A stretch of 64,000 nucleotides of DNA from Natronohydrobacter sp. (GCA_030603695.1 JAUVXF010000010.1:1-64000), one strand, 5' to 3'; counted from the stretch's first letter, positions 1 through 10,174 are shown. Notes: generated by a model not told the origin, from the sequence alone. Made by a program: numbers and translations.

Positions 1-1
1 C

Positions 2-109
2 TTCGCAAAGATCAAGGAATTCAGAGCCATAGCAACCCGATACGAAAAAACAGCGTCTAGCTATGCTGCCAACTGGCATCTCGCAGCTGCCATCATCGCT
101 TCACGATGA
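2..109 (+). pseudogene. C-terminal end of an IS5-family transposase (cut by window edge)
   Basis: Frame 2 from the first bases reads FAKIKEFRAIATRYEKTASS and ends at TGA (107-109). The F.KIK.FRA.ATRY.K pattern is the well known C-terminus of DDE transposases of the IS5 family, IS427-like group. Only the last 35 residues lie in the window, and it was too short for the ORF track. Whether the upstream part is intact cannot be seen. It runs directly into the truncated permease, so the element appears to have inserted into that gene. Confidence 0.7.
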
Positions 110-125
110 ATGTCCACGGGCCCTA
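102..125. mobile_element. Probable right end of the IS5-type element
   Basis: The transposase stop is followed within about 15 bases by GTCCACGGGCCCTAG, after which permease homology starts. GGGCCC looks like the outer end of a terminal inverted repeat, and the adjoining CTAG (123-126) fits the short T-A type target of IS427-like elements. The exact last base is a guess, because the left inverted repeat is outside the window. Confidence 0.45.
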
Positions 126-1157
126 GTGGGCGGCTTGTTCCATGCCAGCCTTGGGCTGGTGATCGGGCGCATACGCTTTGCGCTGCCACCCTTGGTCACA
201 GGGCTGGTTGTCACCATGATTGGCCTCGCACTGGTGCGGGTGGGGGTGCAATATGCGGCAGGCGGCGTGCCCGCCATGGGCACAGAGAAATTCGGCAACC
301 TGCAAAGCTGGTCTGTCGCGCTGGTGGTGATCTTTGTCACGCTGGGGCTGAAATTCTTTGCGCGCGGCATGCTCTCTGTTTCCGCCGTGCTGCTGGGCTT
401 GCTGGCGGGCTATGGCGTGGCCTTCATGCTTGGGATGGTCAGTTTCGGGGCGATCGGCACTGCTGCCGCATTTGCCCTGCCAAACCCGCTGCATTTCGGG
501 CTGGAATTCACCACCGCCGCGATTGTGGGCTTTTGCGCCATGGCCTTTGTTTCCGCTGTGGAAACAGTGGGCGATGTATCGGGCATTACCAAAGGCGGCG
601 CAGGGCGCGAGGCGACAGAGGATGAAATCAAGGGCGCAACCTATGCCGATGGTCTGGGCACGGCCGTATCGGGCCTGTTTGGTGCGCTGCCCAATACCAG
701 CTTTAGCCAGAATGTGGGGCTGATTGCCATGACAGGGGTAATGAGCCGCCATGTCGTGACCATTGGTGCCGTGTTTCTTATCCTTGCAGGGCTGTTTCCC
801 AAGGTTGGCGCGGTCATTTCCACTGTGCCCATCGAAGTGCTGGGCGGTGGTGTGATTGTCATGTTCGGCATGGTGGTGGCGGCGGGGATTTCCATGCTCT
901 CGGATGTGGAATGGAACCGGCGCAACATGGTGATCTTTGCCATCGCACTTTCGCTGGGGCTGGGGCTGCAACTGGAACCAAGCGCGCTGCAACATCTGCC
1001 AGATACTCCGCGCGTCTTGCTGACATCGGGCATCCTGCCTGCCGCCGCAATCGCCATCATCCTCAATCTGGCCCTGCCAAAGGCACTGAGTGACGAGGCA
1101 ACGGAAGAAGTCTCTGGCGGGATGAAAGGCAGCGGAACGGGGCTGAAAAAATCCTGA
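123..1157 (+). pseudogene. NCS2 (uracil/xanthine-type) permease, N-terminus lost to IS insertion
   Basis: About 344 residues of a nucleobase:cation symporter-2 protein: LFHASLGLVIGRIRFALPPL and LVTGLVVTMIGLALV are typical NCS2 segments, followed by further hydrophobic helices and the SFSQNVGLIAMTGV block. Family members are about 430-480 residues, so roughly the first 100 residues and the start codon are missing. The ORF-track start at 63 lies inside the transposase sequence and is not a real start. The fragment could only be made from a promoter or start donated by the IS, so it is called a pseudogene. Substrate (xanthine, uracil or urate) cannot be told from the fragment. Confidence 0.75.
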
Positions 1158-1166
1158 CCCACCTAC

Positions 1167-1200
1167 GCGAAACAACCCGGCGCAAGCCGGGTTGTTTCGC
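1167..1200. terminator. Perfect 15-bp stem hairpin between convergent genes
   Basis: GCGAAACAACCCGGC, loop GCAA, then GCCGGGTTGTTTCGC: a perfect 15-bp inverted repeat ten bases after the permease stop and upstream of the glmM stop on the other strand. The A-rich/T-rich outer arms let it serve both directions as an intrinsic terminator. Confidence 0.8.
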
Positions 1201-1234
1201 TGTTCTGGTCACTGCCGGAATGGCAAACGGCTGT

Positions 1235-2578
1235 TCAGGCCACCGCTTCCATTTCCGCGATAATCCCGTTCACGATTTCGGACAAAAGCCCTTCATCTTC
1301 GCATTCGGCCATGACGCGCACCAAAGGCTCTGTCCCCGATTTGCGGATCAGCAGGCGGCCACGGCCTGCAAGCCGGGCCTTGGCATCTTCAATCGCCGCC
1401 TGCACCTGCACAGCCGATAACAGATCCACCCCCGGCGCATAGCGCAGGTTTTTCAGCATCTGCGGCACAGGTTCGAAACAGCGTGCCAGCACAGAGGCGG
1501 GTTTGCCAGTTTCCACCATGGCGGCCAAAAACTGCAACGCCGCAATCATGCCATCGCCCGTGGTGGCATAATCGCTCATCACGATATGGCCCGATTGCTC
1601 GCCGCCCAAATTCCAGCCGCCCTGCCGCATCCGTTCCACCACATGACGGTCGCCAACGGCGGTGCGTTCCATGCGCAGGCCATGCGCTGTCAGGAAGTTT
1701 TCCAACCCCAGATTGGACATGACAGTGGCCACAAGCACACCCTCATTCAGCCGCCCGGCCTCTGCCCAGCGGCGGGCGAAAAGGGCCATGATCTGATCGC
1801 CATCCGCAATCTGGCCGCGTTCATCAATCAAGATCACACGGTCTGCATCACCATCCAGCGTGATCCCCAGATCGGCCCCTGTTTCCAGCACTTTGGCCGC
1901 ACAGGCGCGCGGGTGGGTCGAGCCGCAATCGAGGTTGATGTTCAAACCATTGGGCGCTGTGCCCATGGCAATCACATCCGCGCCCAATTCCCAAAGCAGC
2001 TGCGGCGCAACCCGGTGCGCTGCACCATTGGCGCAATCCAGCACAATGCGCAGGCCGTTTAATTGCGTGCCGCGCGCCAAGGTGGTTTTGGCGTATTCCA
2101 CATAGCGCCCACCCGCATCGTCAATCCGCTTCGCGCGCCCGATATTGGCAGGCTGCGCCAAAGCAATCTCTCCCGCGACAATCTGCTCTATAGACGCTTC
2201 ATCAGCATCCGACAGCTTGAACCCGTCAGGGCCAAAAAACTTGATCCCGTTATCCTGATGGGCATTGTGGCTGGCCGAAATCATAATCCCCAGATCCGCC
2301 CGCATAGAGCGTGTGAGAAACCCCACCGCAGGTGTGGGCACTGGCCCCAGAAGCAGAACATTCATGCCCGTGCTTGTCAGCCCCGCCGTCAGTGCCGTTT
2401 CGATCATATAGCCCGAAAGGCGGGTATCCTTGCCAATCACAACGCGGTGGCCATTGCTGCCATCACGGCGAAAATGCCGCCCGGCTGCCGCACCCAGTTT
2501 CAGGGCCATTTCGGCGGTCATGGGAAAGGTGTTTGCCGTTCCCCGCACACCATCCGTGCCAAATAATTTGCCCGTCAT
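1235..2578 (-). CDS. glmM: Phosphoglucosamine mutase GlmM
   Basis: Interconverts glucosamine-6-phosphate and glucosamine-1-phosphate in UDP-GlcNAc synthesis, feeding peptidoglycan and LPS. 447 residues, normal for the family. It starts [13 protein letters not shown], the hallmark N-terminus; the phosphoserine loop SASHN lies near residue 101-105 and the metal-binding DGDADR near 240. The C-terminal phosphate-binding loop reads [11 protein letters not shown]. The ORF-track start 13 codons upstream was rejected because GlmM proteins begin at MTGKLFG. Its ATG overlaps the folP stop (ATGA), so it is probably translationally coupled as the last gene of a folB-folP-glmM order common in Rhodobacteraceae. 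Confidence 0.96.
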   Translation of the reverse strand: MTGKLFGTDGVRGTANTFPMTAEMALKLGAAAGRHFRRDGSNGHRVVIGKDTRLSGYMIETALTAGLTSTGMNVLLLGPVPTPAVGFLTRSMRADLGIMISASHNAHQDNGIKFFGPDGFKLSDADEASIEQIVAGEIALAQPANIGRAKRIDDAGGRYVEYAKTTLARGTQLNGLRIVLDCANGAAHRVAPQLLWELGADVIAMGTAPNGLNINLDCGSTHPRACAAKVLETGADLGITLDGDADRVILIDERGQIADGDQIMALFARRWAEAGRLNEGVLVATVMSNLGLENFLTAHGLRMERTAVGDRHVVERMRQGGWNLGGEQSGHIVMSDYATTGDGMIAALQFLAAMVETGKPASVLARCFEPVPQMLKNLRYAPGVDLLSAVQVQAAIEDAKARLAGRGRLLIRKSGTEPLVRVMAECEDEGLLSEIVNGIIAEMEAVA

Positions 2579-3591
2579 GTCTTTGTCCCAAGTTCTGTTT
2601 CTTGCAGCGCCTGCCACAGTGACAGCGCCTGCCGTGTTTCGCGCACATCATGCACGCGCAAAATCTGCGCCCCCTGCGCCACCCCATGCAGCGCCGCCGC
2701 AACAGAGCCAGCCACCCGCTCTGCGGGCTTTTCCACCCCCGTCAGCACCCCGATAAACCGCTTGCGCGATACCCCCAGCAAGATAGCACAGCCTGTGTCA
2801 TGCAGCAGCCCCAGAGTAGCCAGCAGCGCAAGATTATGCTCAAGCGTTTTGCCAAAGCCGATACCGGGATCAACAATCAGGCGCGCGCGCTCAATTCCAG
2901 CGGCCTCTGCGCGCGCGATGGCCGCGCCCAGCCAGTCGCGCACATCTAGGCTAACATTCTCATAATGCGGGTTTTCCTGCATTGTCTGGGGTGTGCCTTG
3001 GGCATGCATCAGGCATAGCGGAACACGCGCATTGGCCACCAGCGGGGCCATGTCACGATCCCATGTCAGGGCTGAAACATCATTCACCATATCGGCCCCC
3101 GCATCCAGTGCGGCGCGGGCAACCTCGGCCTTGCGCGTATCTATCGAGATGGGCAGGCGCAGCCCTTCGGCGCGCAAGGCGCGGATCAAGGGGGCTGTGC
3201 GCGCGATTTCCTCTGCGACCGGTACCTCCAGCGCGCCGGGGCGGGTAGATTCGCCCCCGATATCCAGAATATCGGCCCCCTCAGCCACCAGCCGCAGGGC
3301 CTGCGCCAGCGCCGCGCCCTGCTGCGCAAATTGGCCGCCATCGGAAAAGCTGTCGGGGGTGACATTCACAATCCCCATAAGGCGCGGGCGATCCAGCGCC
3401 AGCCCGCATAGCGCGGGCAAGGGTGCGGCCAGATCAGCATCGCGCGCAGGATCATAAGCGCGCAGCACAGGCGGGGCGGTGCGGCTATGTTCCTCAATGG
3501 CGGCAATGCGCAAGCCAGTTTGCCCACGCAGGCGCGGCAAATCAGGCTGGGCAAGGGCTGCGGGGCACAGATGGGGCAAGCGGTATGTCAT
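2575..3591 (-). CDS. folP: Dihydropteroate synthase FolP
   Basis: Condenses p-aminobenzoate with hydroxymethyl-dihydropterin diphosphate in folate synthesis; target of sulfonamides. 338 residues from the ATG at 3591 ([10 protein letters not shown]). The TIM-barrel core starts only at about residue 70 with [14 protein letters not shown], then [10 protein letters not shown] and the later GIGFGKT block. The 70-residue N-terminal extension is longer than in the E. coli protein (about 280 residues) but looks genuine because it is followed in frame by the core with no closer start. An upstream start at 3630 was rejected for lack of a ribosome site. It overlaps glmM by four bases. Confidence 0.94.
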   Translation of the reverse strand: MTYRLPHLCPAALAQPDLPRLRGQTGLRIAAIEEHSRTAPPVLRAYDPARDADLAAPLPALCGLALDRPRLMGIVNVTPDSFSDGGQFAQQGAALAQALRLVAEGADILDIGGESTRPGALEVPVAEEIARTAPLIRALRAEGLRLPISIDTRKAEVARAALDAGADMVNDVSALTWDRDMAPLVANARVPLCLMHAQGTPQTMQENPHYENVSLDVRDWLGAAIARAEAAGIERARLIVDPGIGFGKTLEHNLALLATLGLLHDTGCAILLGVSRKRFIGVLTGVEKPAERVAGSVAAALHGVAQGAQILRVHDVRETRQALSLWQALQETELGTKT

Positions 3592-3959
3592 GCGCGCTCT
3601 TTGCCGAATGTATGCGGGCCTTGCAAGCATTCGCAGTGGCGGGGCAAGATTTCACACAGCGCGCGGCGGGAAAGCGCCAACCTTGGCGCGTGATGACAAA
3701 ACCCTGCACCCCGGTTTTCTTTAAAATCTGATCATCCCGCTCTAGCGTTCTGCATGTGATGGAAGGTTCCGCCATGGGGGCGGTCGATTTGCTCTGTTGC
3801 GCAGGGCAAGGGCCGCAGGGTGCAGCGAAATCGCCGTGCCGGGGGGCGGCCCTTTGAGGCGCGGCGGCCTACGGCCTTGATTCCGCGCGGAGTCGCGCCA
3901 CCCAATGCCTGAAAGCCGCTCAAACCTGCCCTTGCGCAGCCTGCCTAAGATGCAGACCC
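3592..3959. other. Gene-free gap between folB and folP
   Basis: About 370 bases with no convincing gene on either strand; the ORFs listed there have no recognisable protein pattern. It holds one copy of a GC-rich dispersed repeat (see 3829-3893) and presumably the folP-glmM promoter near 3600-3760. No clear terminator hairpin with a T-run was seen behind folB. Confidence 0.6.
3829..3893 (+). repeat. Dispersed GC-rich intergenic repeat, copy A
   Basis: Contains ATCGCCGTGCCGGGGGG, then GCGGCGGCCTACGGCCTTG and CCGCGCGGAG. The same blocks occur at 61097-61174 (same orientation) and at 57175-57234 (opposite orientation). GGCCTACGGCC-type cores are self-complementary, as in REP elements. Confidence 0.6.
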
Positions 3960-4880
3960 TCAGCGTGCCAACACCTCTTGCGGCACATGGCTGCCGGGGG
4001 GCACGGCCAAGCCCTCTGGCACCAGCAGGCGCGCAGCCGCCACATGTTCGGCCAGCCACAGCGCCAGCGCCACCCCGTCACGGGCCGAGGCATTGGGGCC
4101 ATCCGTTGCATCCAGCACCAGCTTTGAGGGTGCCCAGACAATCATCTGGCCTTGCTTCATGGCCCAGTCAATCTCTGTCCGGCTGGACACAACCACACAG
4201 CGCGGATCGCGCGCGGCCAGCCGCCATGCGTTTTGTTCAATCGCCAGCAGATCAATCCGGCGCTGCACGGCGCGGTGCCCGGTTTCGGCCACAGCCTGCG
4301 GCGGCATCCCCACACACAAGATCACAGGCAAGCCCTGCGCCTGTAACCCATCCAGCCGCGCGGCCAGATCGGGGGCATCTATCATGGCATTGTCCAGATA
4401 AACCACAAGCGGGTGCACCGCCTGTTCCAACCCTGCGGCATTCAGCGCGCGCAGGGGCTGGGCGGCGCGGTTGCGCACGATTTCCACGCCCAAGGCCCCC
4501 GGCCCGCGATCCAGCTTTTCCACCCGCACAAAAACACGCATGGCCTGCGGTTCCAGCAAAATCCGCTCTGCAACGCGTTCTGCCAATGTTTCCAGCAGGT
4601 TCAGCCGTGTGGTTGCCAGTTCTGCCGCAATCGCCTCTGTGATGCGGTCATAAGACAGAATGCGATCCACATCATCTTCCAGCGGTGCAGGATGCGGGCG
4701 CACTTCGACAACCACATTGAAGCGCACGCGCTGAGTTTGCCCGCGTTCGGCCTGAAACGCGCCAATTTCCACGGCCACGACATGATCCCGCAGGCTGATG
4801 CGGTCGCGCGGGTCTGCCGGGGCAGAGGCTTCGGCGCGGGCTTCGGGATGGGCAAAGGCCAGACGGATGTCAGAGGTCAT
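3960..4880 (-). CDS. folB: Dihydroneopterin aldolase FolB with extra C-terminal domain
   Basis: Residues about 20-135 are a FolB domain: DRISLRDHVVAVEIGAFQAE, the ILSYDRITEAI stretch and LLETLAERVAERIL, as in dihydroneopterin aldolase/epimerase of folate synthesis. FolB alone is about 120 residues; this protein is 306. The remaining 170 residues (from about LVVYLDNAMIDAPDLAARL) form a second domain with alternating strands and helices and a WAPSKLVLDATDG motif, for which I have no firm name. Start set at MTSDIRLAF (4880) rather than the Cys-rich upstream extension. Downstream folP and glmM suggest co-transcription across a 370-base gap. Confidence 0.85.
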   Translation of the reverse strand: MTSDIRLAFAHPEARAEASAPADPRDRISLRDHVVAVEIGAFQAERGQTQRVRFNVVVEVRPHPAPLEDDVDRILSYDRITEAIAAELATTRLNLLETLAERVAERILLEPQAMRVFVRVEKLDRGPGALGVEIVRNRAAQPLRALNAAGLEQAVHPLVVYLDNAMIDAPDLAARLDGLQAQGLPVILCVGMPPQAVAETGHRAVQRRIDLLAIEQNAWRLAARDPRCVVVSSRTEIDWAMKQGQMIVWAPSKLVLDATDGPNASARDGVALALWLAEHVAAARLLVPEGLAVPPGSHVPQEVLAR

Positions 4881-5137
4881 GAGCAGTCTTTCACAGCAAT
4901 ATGCCGCCCTGTTTAACGCCGCACATATGCAGCACAATGACAAATCGCGCCATAAACGCGGCAGGCAGTGACATTGCGCGCATCACAGGCGGGGCAGCTT
5001 GGGCGCGCCATGCCATAGCGGAATGTGGCGAGATTGGCCAGAGAACCCGGAAATCGGGCCTTCTGCCATGCCCAAACGCGTTTCGCCATTCTGGCCCAAT
5101 CCGGGGCGCATTCTGTCAGATACCGGGCATACGGCCC

Positions 5138-5830
5138 TTATCCCATGGCATAGCCTGCACCCCGCACAGTGCGGATCGGGTCTTCCCCGCCGGTAGAACA
5201 CAGGATTTTGCGCAAGCGCCCCACATGCACATCCACCGTGCGGGTATCTATGTAGATCTCCCGGCCCCAAACACGATCAAGCAGCGCTTCGCGCGTCCAG
5301 ACTTTGCCGGGGCGTTCCATGAAGGCGGCCAGAAGGCGAAATTCTGTCGGGCCAAGATGCAGGCTCTCGCCCGCGCGCGATACGCGATAGCTGTCCGGGT
5401 CCAGACGAACATCGCCCACTGTCAGCGCCTGCCCGGCACTGACAGGGCGCAATCGGCGCAGATTGGCGCGCACACGGGCAATCACCTCTGCCACGGAATA
5501 GGGTTTGACGATGTAATCATCTGCCCCTGTGTCCAGCCCCCGCACGCGGTCGCTTTCTTCCGAACGGGCGGAAACCATGATCACTGCCGCCGCGCGCCCC
5601 TCTGGCGTGGCCTTGATCTGGCGGCAGGCTTCCAGCCCCGAAAGGCGCGGCAACATCCAATCCAGAAGCACCACATCGGGGCCTTGTTCGGCCACGGCAA
5701 GCACGGCTTCCTCGCCATCCTTGGCCGTGACCACGCGAAACCCGGCAGTTTTCAGGTTATAGCTGAGCAGGGCAAGCTGTGCGGGTTCATCATCGACAAC
5801 AAGCACAAGCGGCGCGGTGGCATCTGACAT
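5138..5830 (-). CDS. phoB: Phosphate regulon response regulator PhoB
   Basis: 230-residue OmpR-type regulator. Receiver domain (1-120): acidic pair in VVDDEP, phospho-acceptor Asp in VLLDWMLPRLSG, Lys in VKPYS. C-terminal winged helix (about 135-230) has LGPTEFRLLAAFMERPGKVW and RTVDVHVGRLRKIL, as in PhoB. It activates Pho-box promoters under phosphate starvation. Last gene of the pst-pho run, four bases after phoU, so almost surely co-transcribed and autoregulated through the pstS promoter. A read-through end within 260 bases of folB shows no strong terminator. Confidence 0.95.
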   Translation of the reverse strand: MSDATAPLVLVVDDEPAQLALLSYNLKTAGFRVVTAKDGEEAVLAVAEQGPDVVLLDWMLPRLSGLEACRQIKATPEGRAAAVIMVSARSEESDRVRGLDTGADDYIVKPYSVAEVIARVRANLRRLRPVSAGQALTVGDVRLDPDSYRVSRAGESLHLGPTEFRLLAAFMERPGKVWTREALLDRVWGREIYIDTRTVDVHVGRLRKILCSTGGEDPIRTVRGAGYAMG

Positions 5831-5834
5831 GGGA

Positions 5835-6542
5835 TCACCCTTTCGGCGGCTCTATCGTGGCAGTGGAATGGCCCTTTTCGCGCGCCTCGGCCAGCTTGCC
5901 TTCGGCCACAAAAATCACATGCTCTGCGCCATGCGTCACCAGATCGCCCATACGTTCGATATTCTTGGCGATAAAGACATAATGCAGGCAGGGTGTAATA
6001 TTGCGCGGGTCTTCCATCATATGGGTGATGAATTCGCGAAACAGGGCATTTGTCATGTCATCCACCTCGATATCGCGGGAGATGACATCGCGCGCCAAGG
6101 CGGCATCCATGCGCGCGAAGGCGTCCAGCATGTCCTTGAGCATCTGCCCCACCAGCCGCGCCTGACGGCGCAGCGCGCCGGCCGCCCCGTCAATCACAGG
6201 CGCAGAGATCAGAACCGGCACGCGCTTGGCCATGTTCTTGGCGTAATCGCCCAAGCGTTCCAATTCGCCCGCCATTTTCATCACGGCCACGGCAGAGCGC
6301 AGATCATCCGCTTGCGGCTGACGCAGCGCCAGCAGGCGCACCACTTGCGCGTTGATATCTTCTTCGGCGCGATCAATCGCGCGATCTCCTTCAACCACCT
6401 GCGCGGCAAGATCCTCGTCCCGGCTTTCCAGCGCGCGAGAGCCGTTCAGGATCGCGGCTTCCACCTGCCCGCCCATGGCAAGCACCGCCAGACGAATGGC
6501 TTCCAGATCACGGTCAAAGGCGGAGAGTGTATGCGGTTTCAT
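5835..6542 (-). CDS. phoU: Phosphate signalling protein PhoU
   Basis: 235 residues, all-helical, of two PhoU repeats (about 15-105 and 120-210), each with the acidic metal-binding pattern (LERLGDYAKNMAKR; IERMGDLVTHGAEHV). PhoU links Pst transporter activity to PhoR and damps the Pho response when phosphate is plentiful. It lies between phoR (24 bases upstream) and phoB (4 bases downstream) in the operon. Length and motifs are ordinary. Confidence 0.95.
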   Translation of the reverse strand: MKPHTLSAFDRDLEAIRLAVLAMGGQVEAAILNGSRALESRDEDLAAQVVEGDRAIDRAEEDINAQVVRLLALRQPQADDLRSAVAVMKMAGELERLGDYAKNMAKRVPVLISAPVIDGAAGALRRQARLVGQMLKDMLDAFARMDAALARDVISRDIEVDDMTNALFREFITHMMEDPRNITPCLHYVFIAKNIERMGDLVTHGAEHVIFVAEGKLAEAREKGHSTATIEPPKG

Positions 6543-6565
6543 GGCTAAATTCCTCTCAGGATGTT

Positions 6566-7597
6566 TCAGGTGCAGGGCAACAGGGCTTCAAAACTGGCCC
6601 CTTCGCCAATGGCAGAGCGGATAACCAGCCGGCCCCGATGGCGGCTCAGGATGTGTTTTACAATTGCCAGCCCCAGCCCCGTGCCGCCGCTATCGCGCGA
6701 GCGGGCCTTGTCTATACGGTAAAACCGTTCTGTCAGGCGTGGAATATAGATCGGGTCAATCCCCTCGCCGAAATCGCGGATGCTGACACGCAGCACAGGC
6801 CCGTCAAACCCTGGCAGCACCGCCAGTTTCTGCGCGCCAATCTCCAGCCGCCCACCTGTGGCCCCATATTTCACGCCATTTTCGATCAGGTTGTGAAACA
6901 CTTGCACCAGTTGGTCATAATCGCCGGGGATATCGGGCAGATCGGCGGGCACCATGTAATCAAGCTGCATCTTGGCCGCGTCTATCTGGGGGCGCAGCGC
7001 GGCCAGCGTGGCTTTCAGCACCATATCGATGGAAACAGGGGTGCGGGGGCGGATTTTCTCCGCGGCCTCTACTCGGCTCAGCGAGAGCAGATCCGCCACC
7101 AGCCCACCCATGCGCGTGGCCTGTTCGGCCATGATTGCCAGAAATTCGGTGCGCGCGGCAGGGTCTGCGCCTGCCGGGCCTTGCAGCGTTTCAATAAACC
7201 CCGCCAGCACTGTCAGAGGAGAGCGCAATTCATGGCTGACATTGGCCACAAAATCGCGCCGCTGCGCCTCTGCGGCCTCTATATCCGAGATATCGGTCAG
7301 CGAGAGCATAATCAGCCCCGGCGGCATGGCGCGCGCGATCACCTGCCACATGGTTTCACGGCTGGCGGAACTGGTGACAAAGGTTGCACACCCCTCGGCC
7401 TGCCCGCCCAAAACGCGCTCCAGCATCACCGCCATTTCGGGCTGGCGCAGATGCGCGCGAATTTGTGCGCCTTCTATGCGCAGCCCAAACAGCTCTCGCG
7501 CCGCCGGGTTGGCGGCTTGCACAAACCCCTCCATATCCACCACCAGCACGGGTAGGGGCAGGGCTGCGATAAGCAAGGCGATGGGTGGGCTATGCAT
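6566..7597 (-). CDS. phoR: Phosphate regulon sensor kinase PhoR (no obvious membrane anchor)
   Basis: 343-residue histidine kinase: PAS domain (about 10-105, PLPVLVVDMEGFVQAANPAA), HisKA box FVANVSHELRSPLTV near residue 140, N box FHNLIENGVKY, G1 RDFGEGID and G2 GGTGLGLAIVKH. It would phosphorylate PhoB. Unlike E. coli PhoR, no hydrophobic hairpin precedes the PAS domain; the first 20 residues are only moderately hydrophobic and belong to the PAS fold. It may reach the membrane through PhoU/PstB. Position between pstB (6 bases) and phoU is the main reason to call it PhoR instead of a generic kinase. Confidence 0.9.
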   Translation of the reverse strand: MHSPPIALLIAALPLPVLVVDMEGFVQAANPAARELFGLRIEGAQIRAHLRQPEMAVMLERVLGGQAEGCATFVTSSASRETMWQVIARAMPPGLIMLSLTDISDIEAAEAQRRDFVANVSHELRSPLTVLAGFIETLQGPAGADPAARTEFLAIMAEQATRMGGLVADLLSLSRVEAAEKIRPRTPVSIDMVLKATLAALRPQIDAAKMQLDYMVPADLPDIPGDYDQLVQVFHNLIENGVKYGATGGRLEIGAQKLAVLPGFDGPVLRVSIRDFGEGIDPIYIPRLTERFYRIDKARSRDSGGTGLGLAIVKHILSRHRGRLVIRSAIGEGASFEALLPCT

Positions 7598-7603
7598 CTG
7601 GCG

Positions 7604-8410
7604 TTACCCAAACCGCCCTGTCACATAATCATTGGTGCGTGACTTTTGCGGGTTGGTGAAAATTGTATTGGTATCGCCATATTCAATCAGGCGGCCCAGA
7701 TACATGAAGGCGGTATTGTCAGACACCCGCGCGGCCTGCGCCATGGAATGGGTGACGATGACAATGGAATATGTGCCCTTCAATTCCTCTATCAGCTCTT
7801 CAATCCGGGCGGTTGCGATGGGATCAAGCGCGGAACATGGCTCATCCATCAGCAGCACTTCGGGGTCAGAGGCGACAGCGCGCGCAATGCACAGGCGCTG
7901 TTGCTGCCCGCCCGACAGGCCAAGGGCGCTGTCATTCAGACGGTCTTTCACCTCTTTCCACAGCGCGGCCTGTTGCAGCGCGCGTTCGACCGTTTCATCC
8001 AGAATGGATTTCTTGGTCACGCCATCCACCCGCAACGGATAGGTGATATTATCATAGATCGACATGGCAAAGGGATTGGGCTTTTGAAACACCATCCCCA
8101 TGCGCTTGCGCAGCGCAATAACATCCACGCCCTTGGCATAGATATCAAACCCATCTACCGAAATCTGGCCCTGAATGCGCAGATCATCGACCAGATCATT
8201 CATGCGGTTCAGGCAGCGCAGCAAGGTGGATTTGCCGCAGCCCGACGGGCCGATCATGGCCGTAACCTGCCCTTTCTGGATTTTCAGGTTATTGTCAAAC
8301 AATGCCTGTTTCTGCCCATACCACAGGTTGAAATCGCGGATTTCCAGCGCGGTGCCTTCGGGCGAGTCTTTCACATGATAGGCGGTTGGTTCGAATTCGA
8401 GTGTGTCCAT
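7604..8410 (-). CDS. pstB: Phosphate ABC transporter ATPase PstB
   Basis: 268 residues, usual length. Walker [21 protein letters not shown]-loop [10 protein letters not shown], signature [14 protein letters not shown] and Walker [15 protein letters not shown] are all present; the [16 protein letters not shown] stretch is diagnostic of PstB. It powers high-affinity phosphate import through PstCA. Located 10 bases after pstA and 6 before phoR in the operon. Confidence 0.97.
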   Translation of the reverse strand: MDTLEFEPTAYHVKDSPEGTALEIRDFNLWYGQKQALFDNNLKIQKGQVTAMIGPSGCGKSTLLRCLNRMNDLVDDLRIQGQISVDGFDIYAKGVDVIALRKRMGMVFQKPNPFAMSIYDNITYPLRVDGVTKKSILDETVERALQQAALWKEVKDRLNDSALGLSGGQQQRLCIARAVASDPEVLLMDEPCSALDPIATARIEELIEELKGTYSIVIVTHSMAQAARVSDNTAFMYLGRLIEYGDTNTIFTNPQKSRTNDYVTGRFG

Positions 8411-8420
8411 GGGTTTACCC

Positions 8421-10154
8421 TCAGAACTGGCCGGTGGCGTATTTGCGCTTCAGGCGGTTGCGGACAATGATCGCTGTTGCATTCATGATCACGATCAGCG
8501 TCAGAAGCAACAGAGTGGTGACAAAGACCATAGGCTTGCCTGCTTCAGAGTTGCGCGACTGGAACCCCACATCAAAGATGTGAAAGCCCAGATGCATGAA
8601 GCTGCGATCCAGATGGATGAAGGGATAAAAGCCGTCAATCGGCAGGGCGGGGGCCAGTTTCACAACGCCCACCAGCATCAGCGGCGCCACTTCGCCCGCG
8701 CCGCGCGCCATGGCCAAGATCATGCCCGTCATGATCCCCGGCAGCGCCTTGGGCAGCACCACATAGCGGATGGTCTGCCATTTGGACGCCCCGCAAGCCA
8801 GCGATCCTTCCCGCATGGAACGCGGCACGGCGGCCAGCGCCTCTTCGGTGGCCACGATCACGACAGGCACTGTCAACAGCGCCAGCGTGAGAGAGGCCCA
8901 CAGGATGCCGCCCTTGCCAAAGGTCGGGTTGGGCAGGTTTTCGGGGTAGAACAACTGGTCTATCGTGCCGCCCATCGTATAGGCAAAAAAGCCCAAGCCA
9001 AACACGCCATAAACAATAGACGGAACCCCGGCGAGGTTGTTGACCGAAATCCGCACAATGGATGTCACGCGCCCCTGTTTGGCATATTCGCGCAAGTATA
9101 GCGCTGTAATCACGCCGAAAGGGGCCACAAACACAACCATCAGCAGGGTCATTGCCACAGTGCCGAAAATTGCAGGCAAAACGCCGCCTTGTGTATTGGC
9201 CTCGCGCGGCTCTGCCGAGACGAACTCGACCCAGCGCGACCCATAGATTTTCGCCTTGTCCCAGATGCTCAGGGTATTTGCGGGGAAGTAGCGCACAATC
9301 TGGCTCATCTCTGGCTCTATCGTGCGGCCGCCCACTTCTTCCAGCGTTACGCGAAAGCCCCGATCAACGGCGCGAATTTCGTTCACGCGCGCTTGCAGCA
9401 CATCAAATTCCGCCTGCAATTCGGCAATGCGCGCCTGCGATTGTGCGATCACGGGGGCCGCGCTTTCATCGTCACCTTGCAGCAGGGCGCGGCGCTGCGA
9501 TAGGCGTTCGCGCTCTATCAGATGGTTGATGCGGCCAATCTCGCTGCGCTCGATCTTGCGGATTTCAGAAAACCGCTCGCGCGCAAGCGCCTGCTCGCGG
9601 CGGAACACTTCGGGATCATAGGCGACAGGCTGGCCGTTGATCTGCATACCCGCAATCCGGCCCACAAACACGCCCCAGACCTGACGCTCGAAATAATAGA
9701 AATCTTCGGGCTGGGTGATATTGGCCACTTCAAAATCGGCCACCCAGCGGAAATCATCGCCATAAAGATCGAAATTCGCGGTCTGATACAGGGTGCGATA
9801 GGCAAAGCCATCATTTGCGGCCACAGTTTCGGCCACAGCCTCTGTCATTATGGCCGGATCGGGCCGAAAGATCGTGCCGCGCCGTTCCACCCCGGCAATC
9901 ACGCTGCCATCTGCCAGTTCCACCTTGTCGATGGGCTTGGGCCAAAACGTTGTGGCACCGTTATACAGCACCACCATCAGAAAGCCCGCAATCAGGATGA
10001 TGCCAAGCGCCAAGGCCCCGCCAAAGCCCCAAAGTGCGGGTTCCCCCAGCGCCGAAAGATCGGCGGAAAAGCGGCGGCGTGCGCGCGGCTTTTGCCCCTT
10101 GCCCGGCGCGGTGGCCACAGTTGCTTGCGGGAGGTTTTCGTTCACACTGGTCAT
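8421..10154 (-). CDS. pstA: Phosphate ABC permease PstA with large inserted coiled-coil domain
   Basis: 577 residues, about twice the E. coli PstA. One membrane helix near residue 40-65 is followed by a roughly 250-residue hydrophilic segment that includes a charged coiled coil ([20 protein letters not shown] and [19 protein letters not shown]). The canonical permease half follows from about residue 310, with the EAA loop [20 protein letters not shown]. The insert is probably extracytoplasmic. Start at ATG 10154 ([10 protein letters not shown]); the ORF track runs 116 codons further upstream through out-of-family sequence. Follows pstC by 20 bases. Confidence 0.92.
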   Translation of the reverse strand: MTSVNENLPQATVATAPGKGQKPRARRRFSADLSALGEPALWGFGGALALGIILIAGFLMVVLYNGATTFWPKPIDKVELADGSVIAGVERRGTIFRPDPAIMTEAVAETVAANDGFAYRTLYQTANFDLYGDDFRWVADFEVANITQPEDFYYFERQVWGVFVGRIAGMQINGQPVAYDPEVFRREQALARERFSEIRKIERSEIGRINHLIERERLSQRRALLQGDDESAAPVIAQSQARIAELQAEFDVLQARVNEIRAVDRGFRVTLEEVGGRTIEPEMSQIVRYFPANTLSIWDKAKIYGSRWVEFVSAEPREANTQGGVLPAIFGTVAMTLLMVVFVAPFGVITALYLREYAKQGRVTSIVRISVNNLAGVPSIVYGVFGLGFFAYTMGGTIDQLFYPENLPNPTFGKGGILWASLTLALLTVPVVIVATEEALAAVPRSMREGSLACGASKWQTIRYVVLPKALPGIMTGMILAMARGAGEVAPLMLVGVVKLAPALPIDGFYPFIHLDRSFMHLGFHIFDVGFQSRNSEAGKPMVFVTTLLLLTLIVIMNATAIIVRNRLKRKYATGQF

Positions 10155-10174
10155 ATCTGTCCCCAAGCCCCGAT

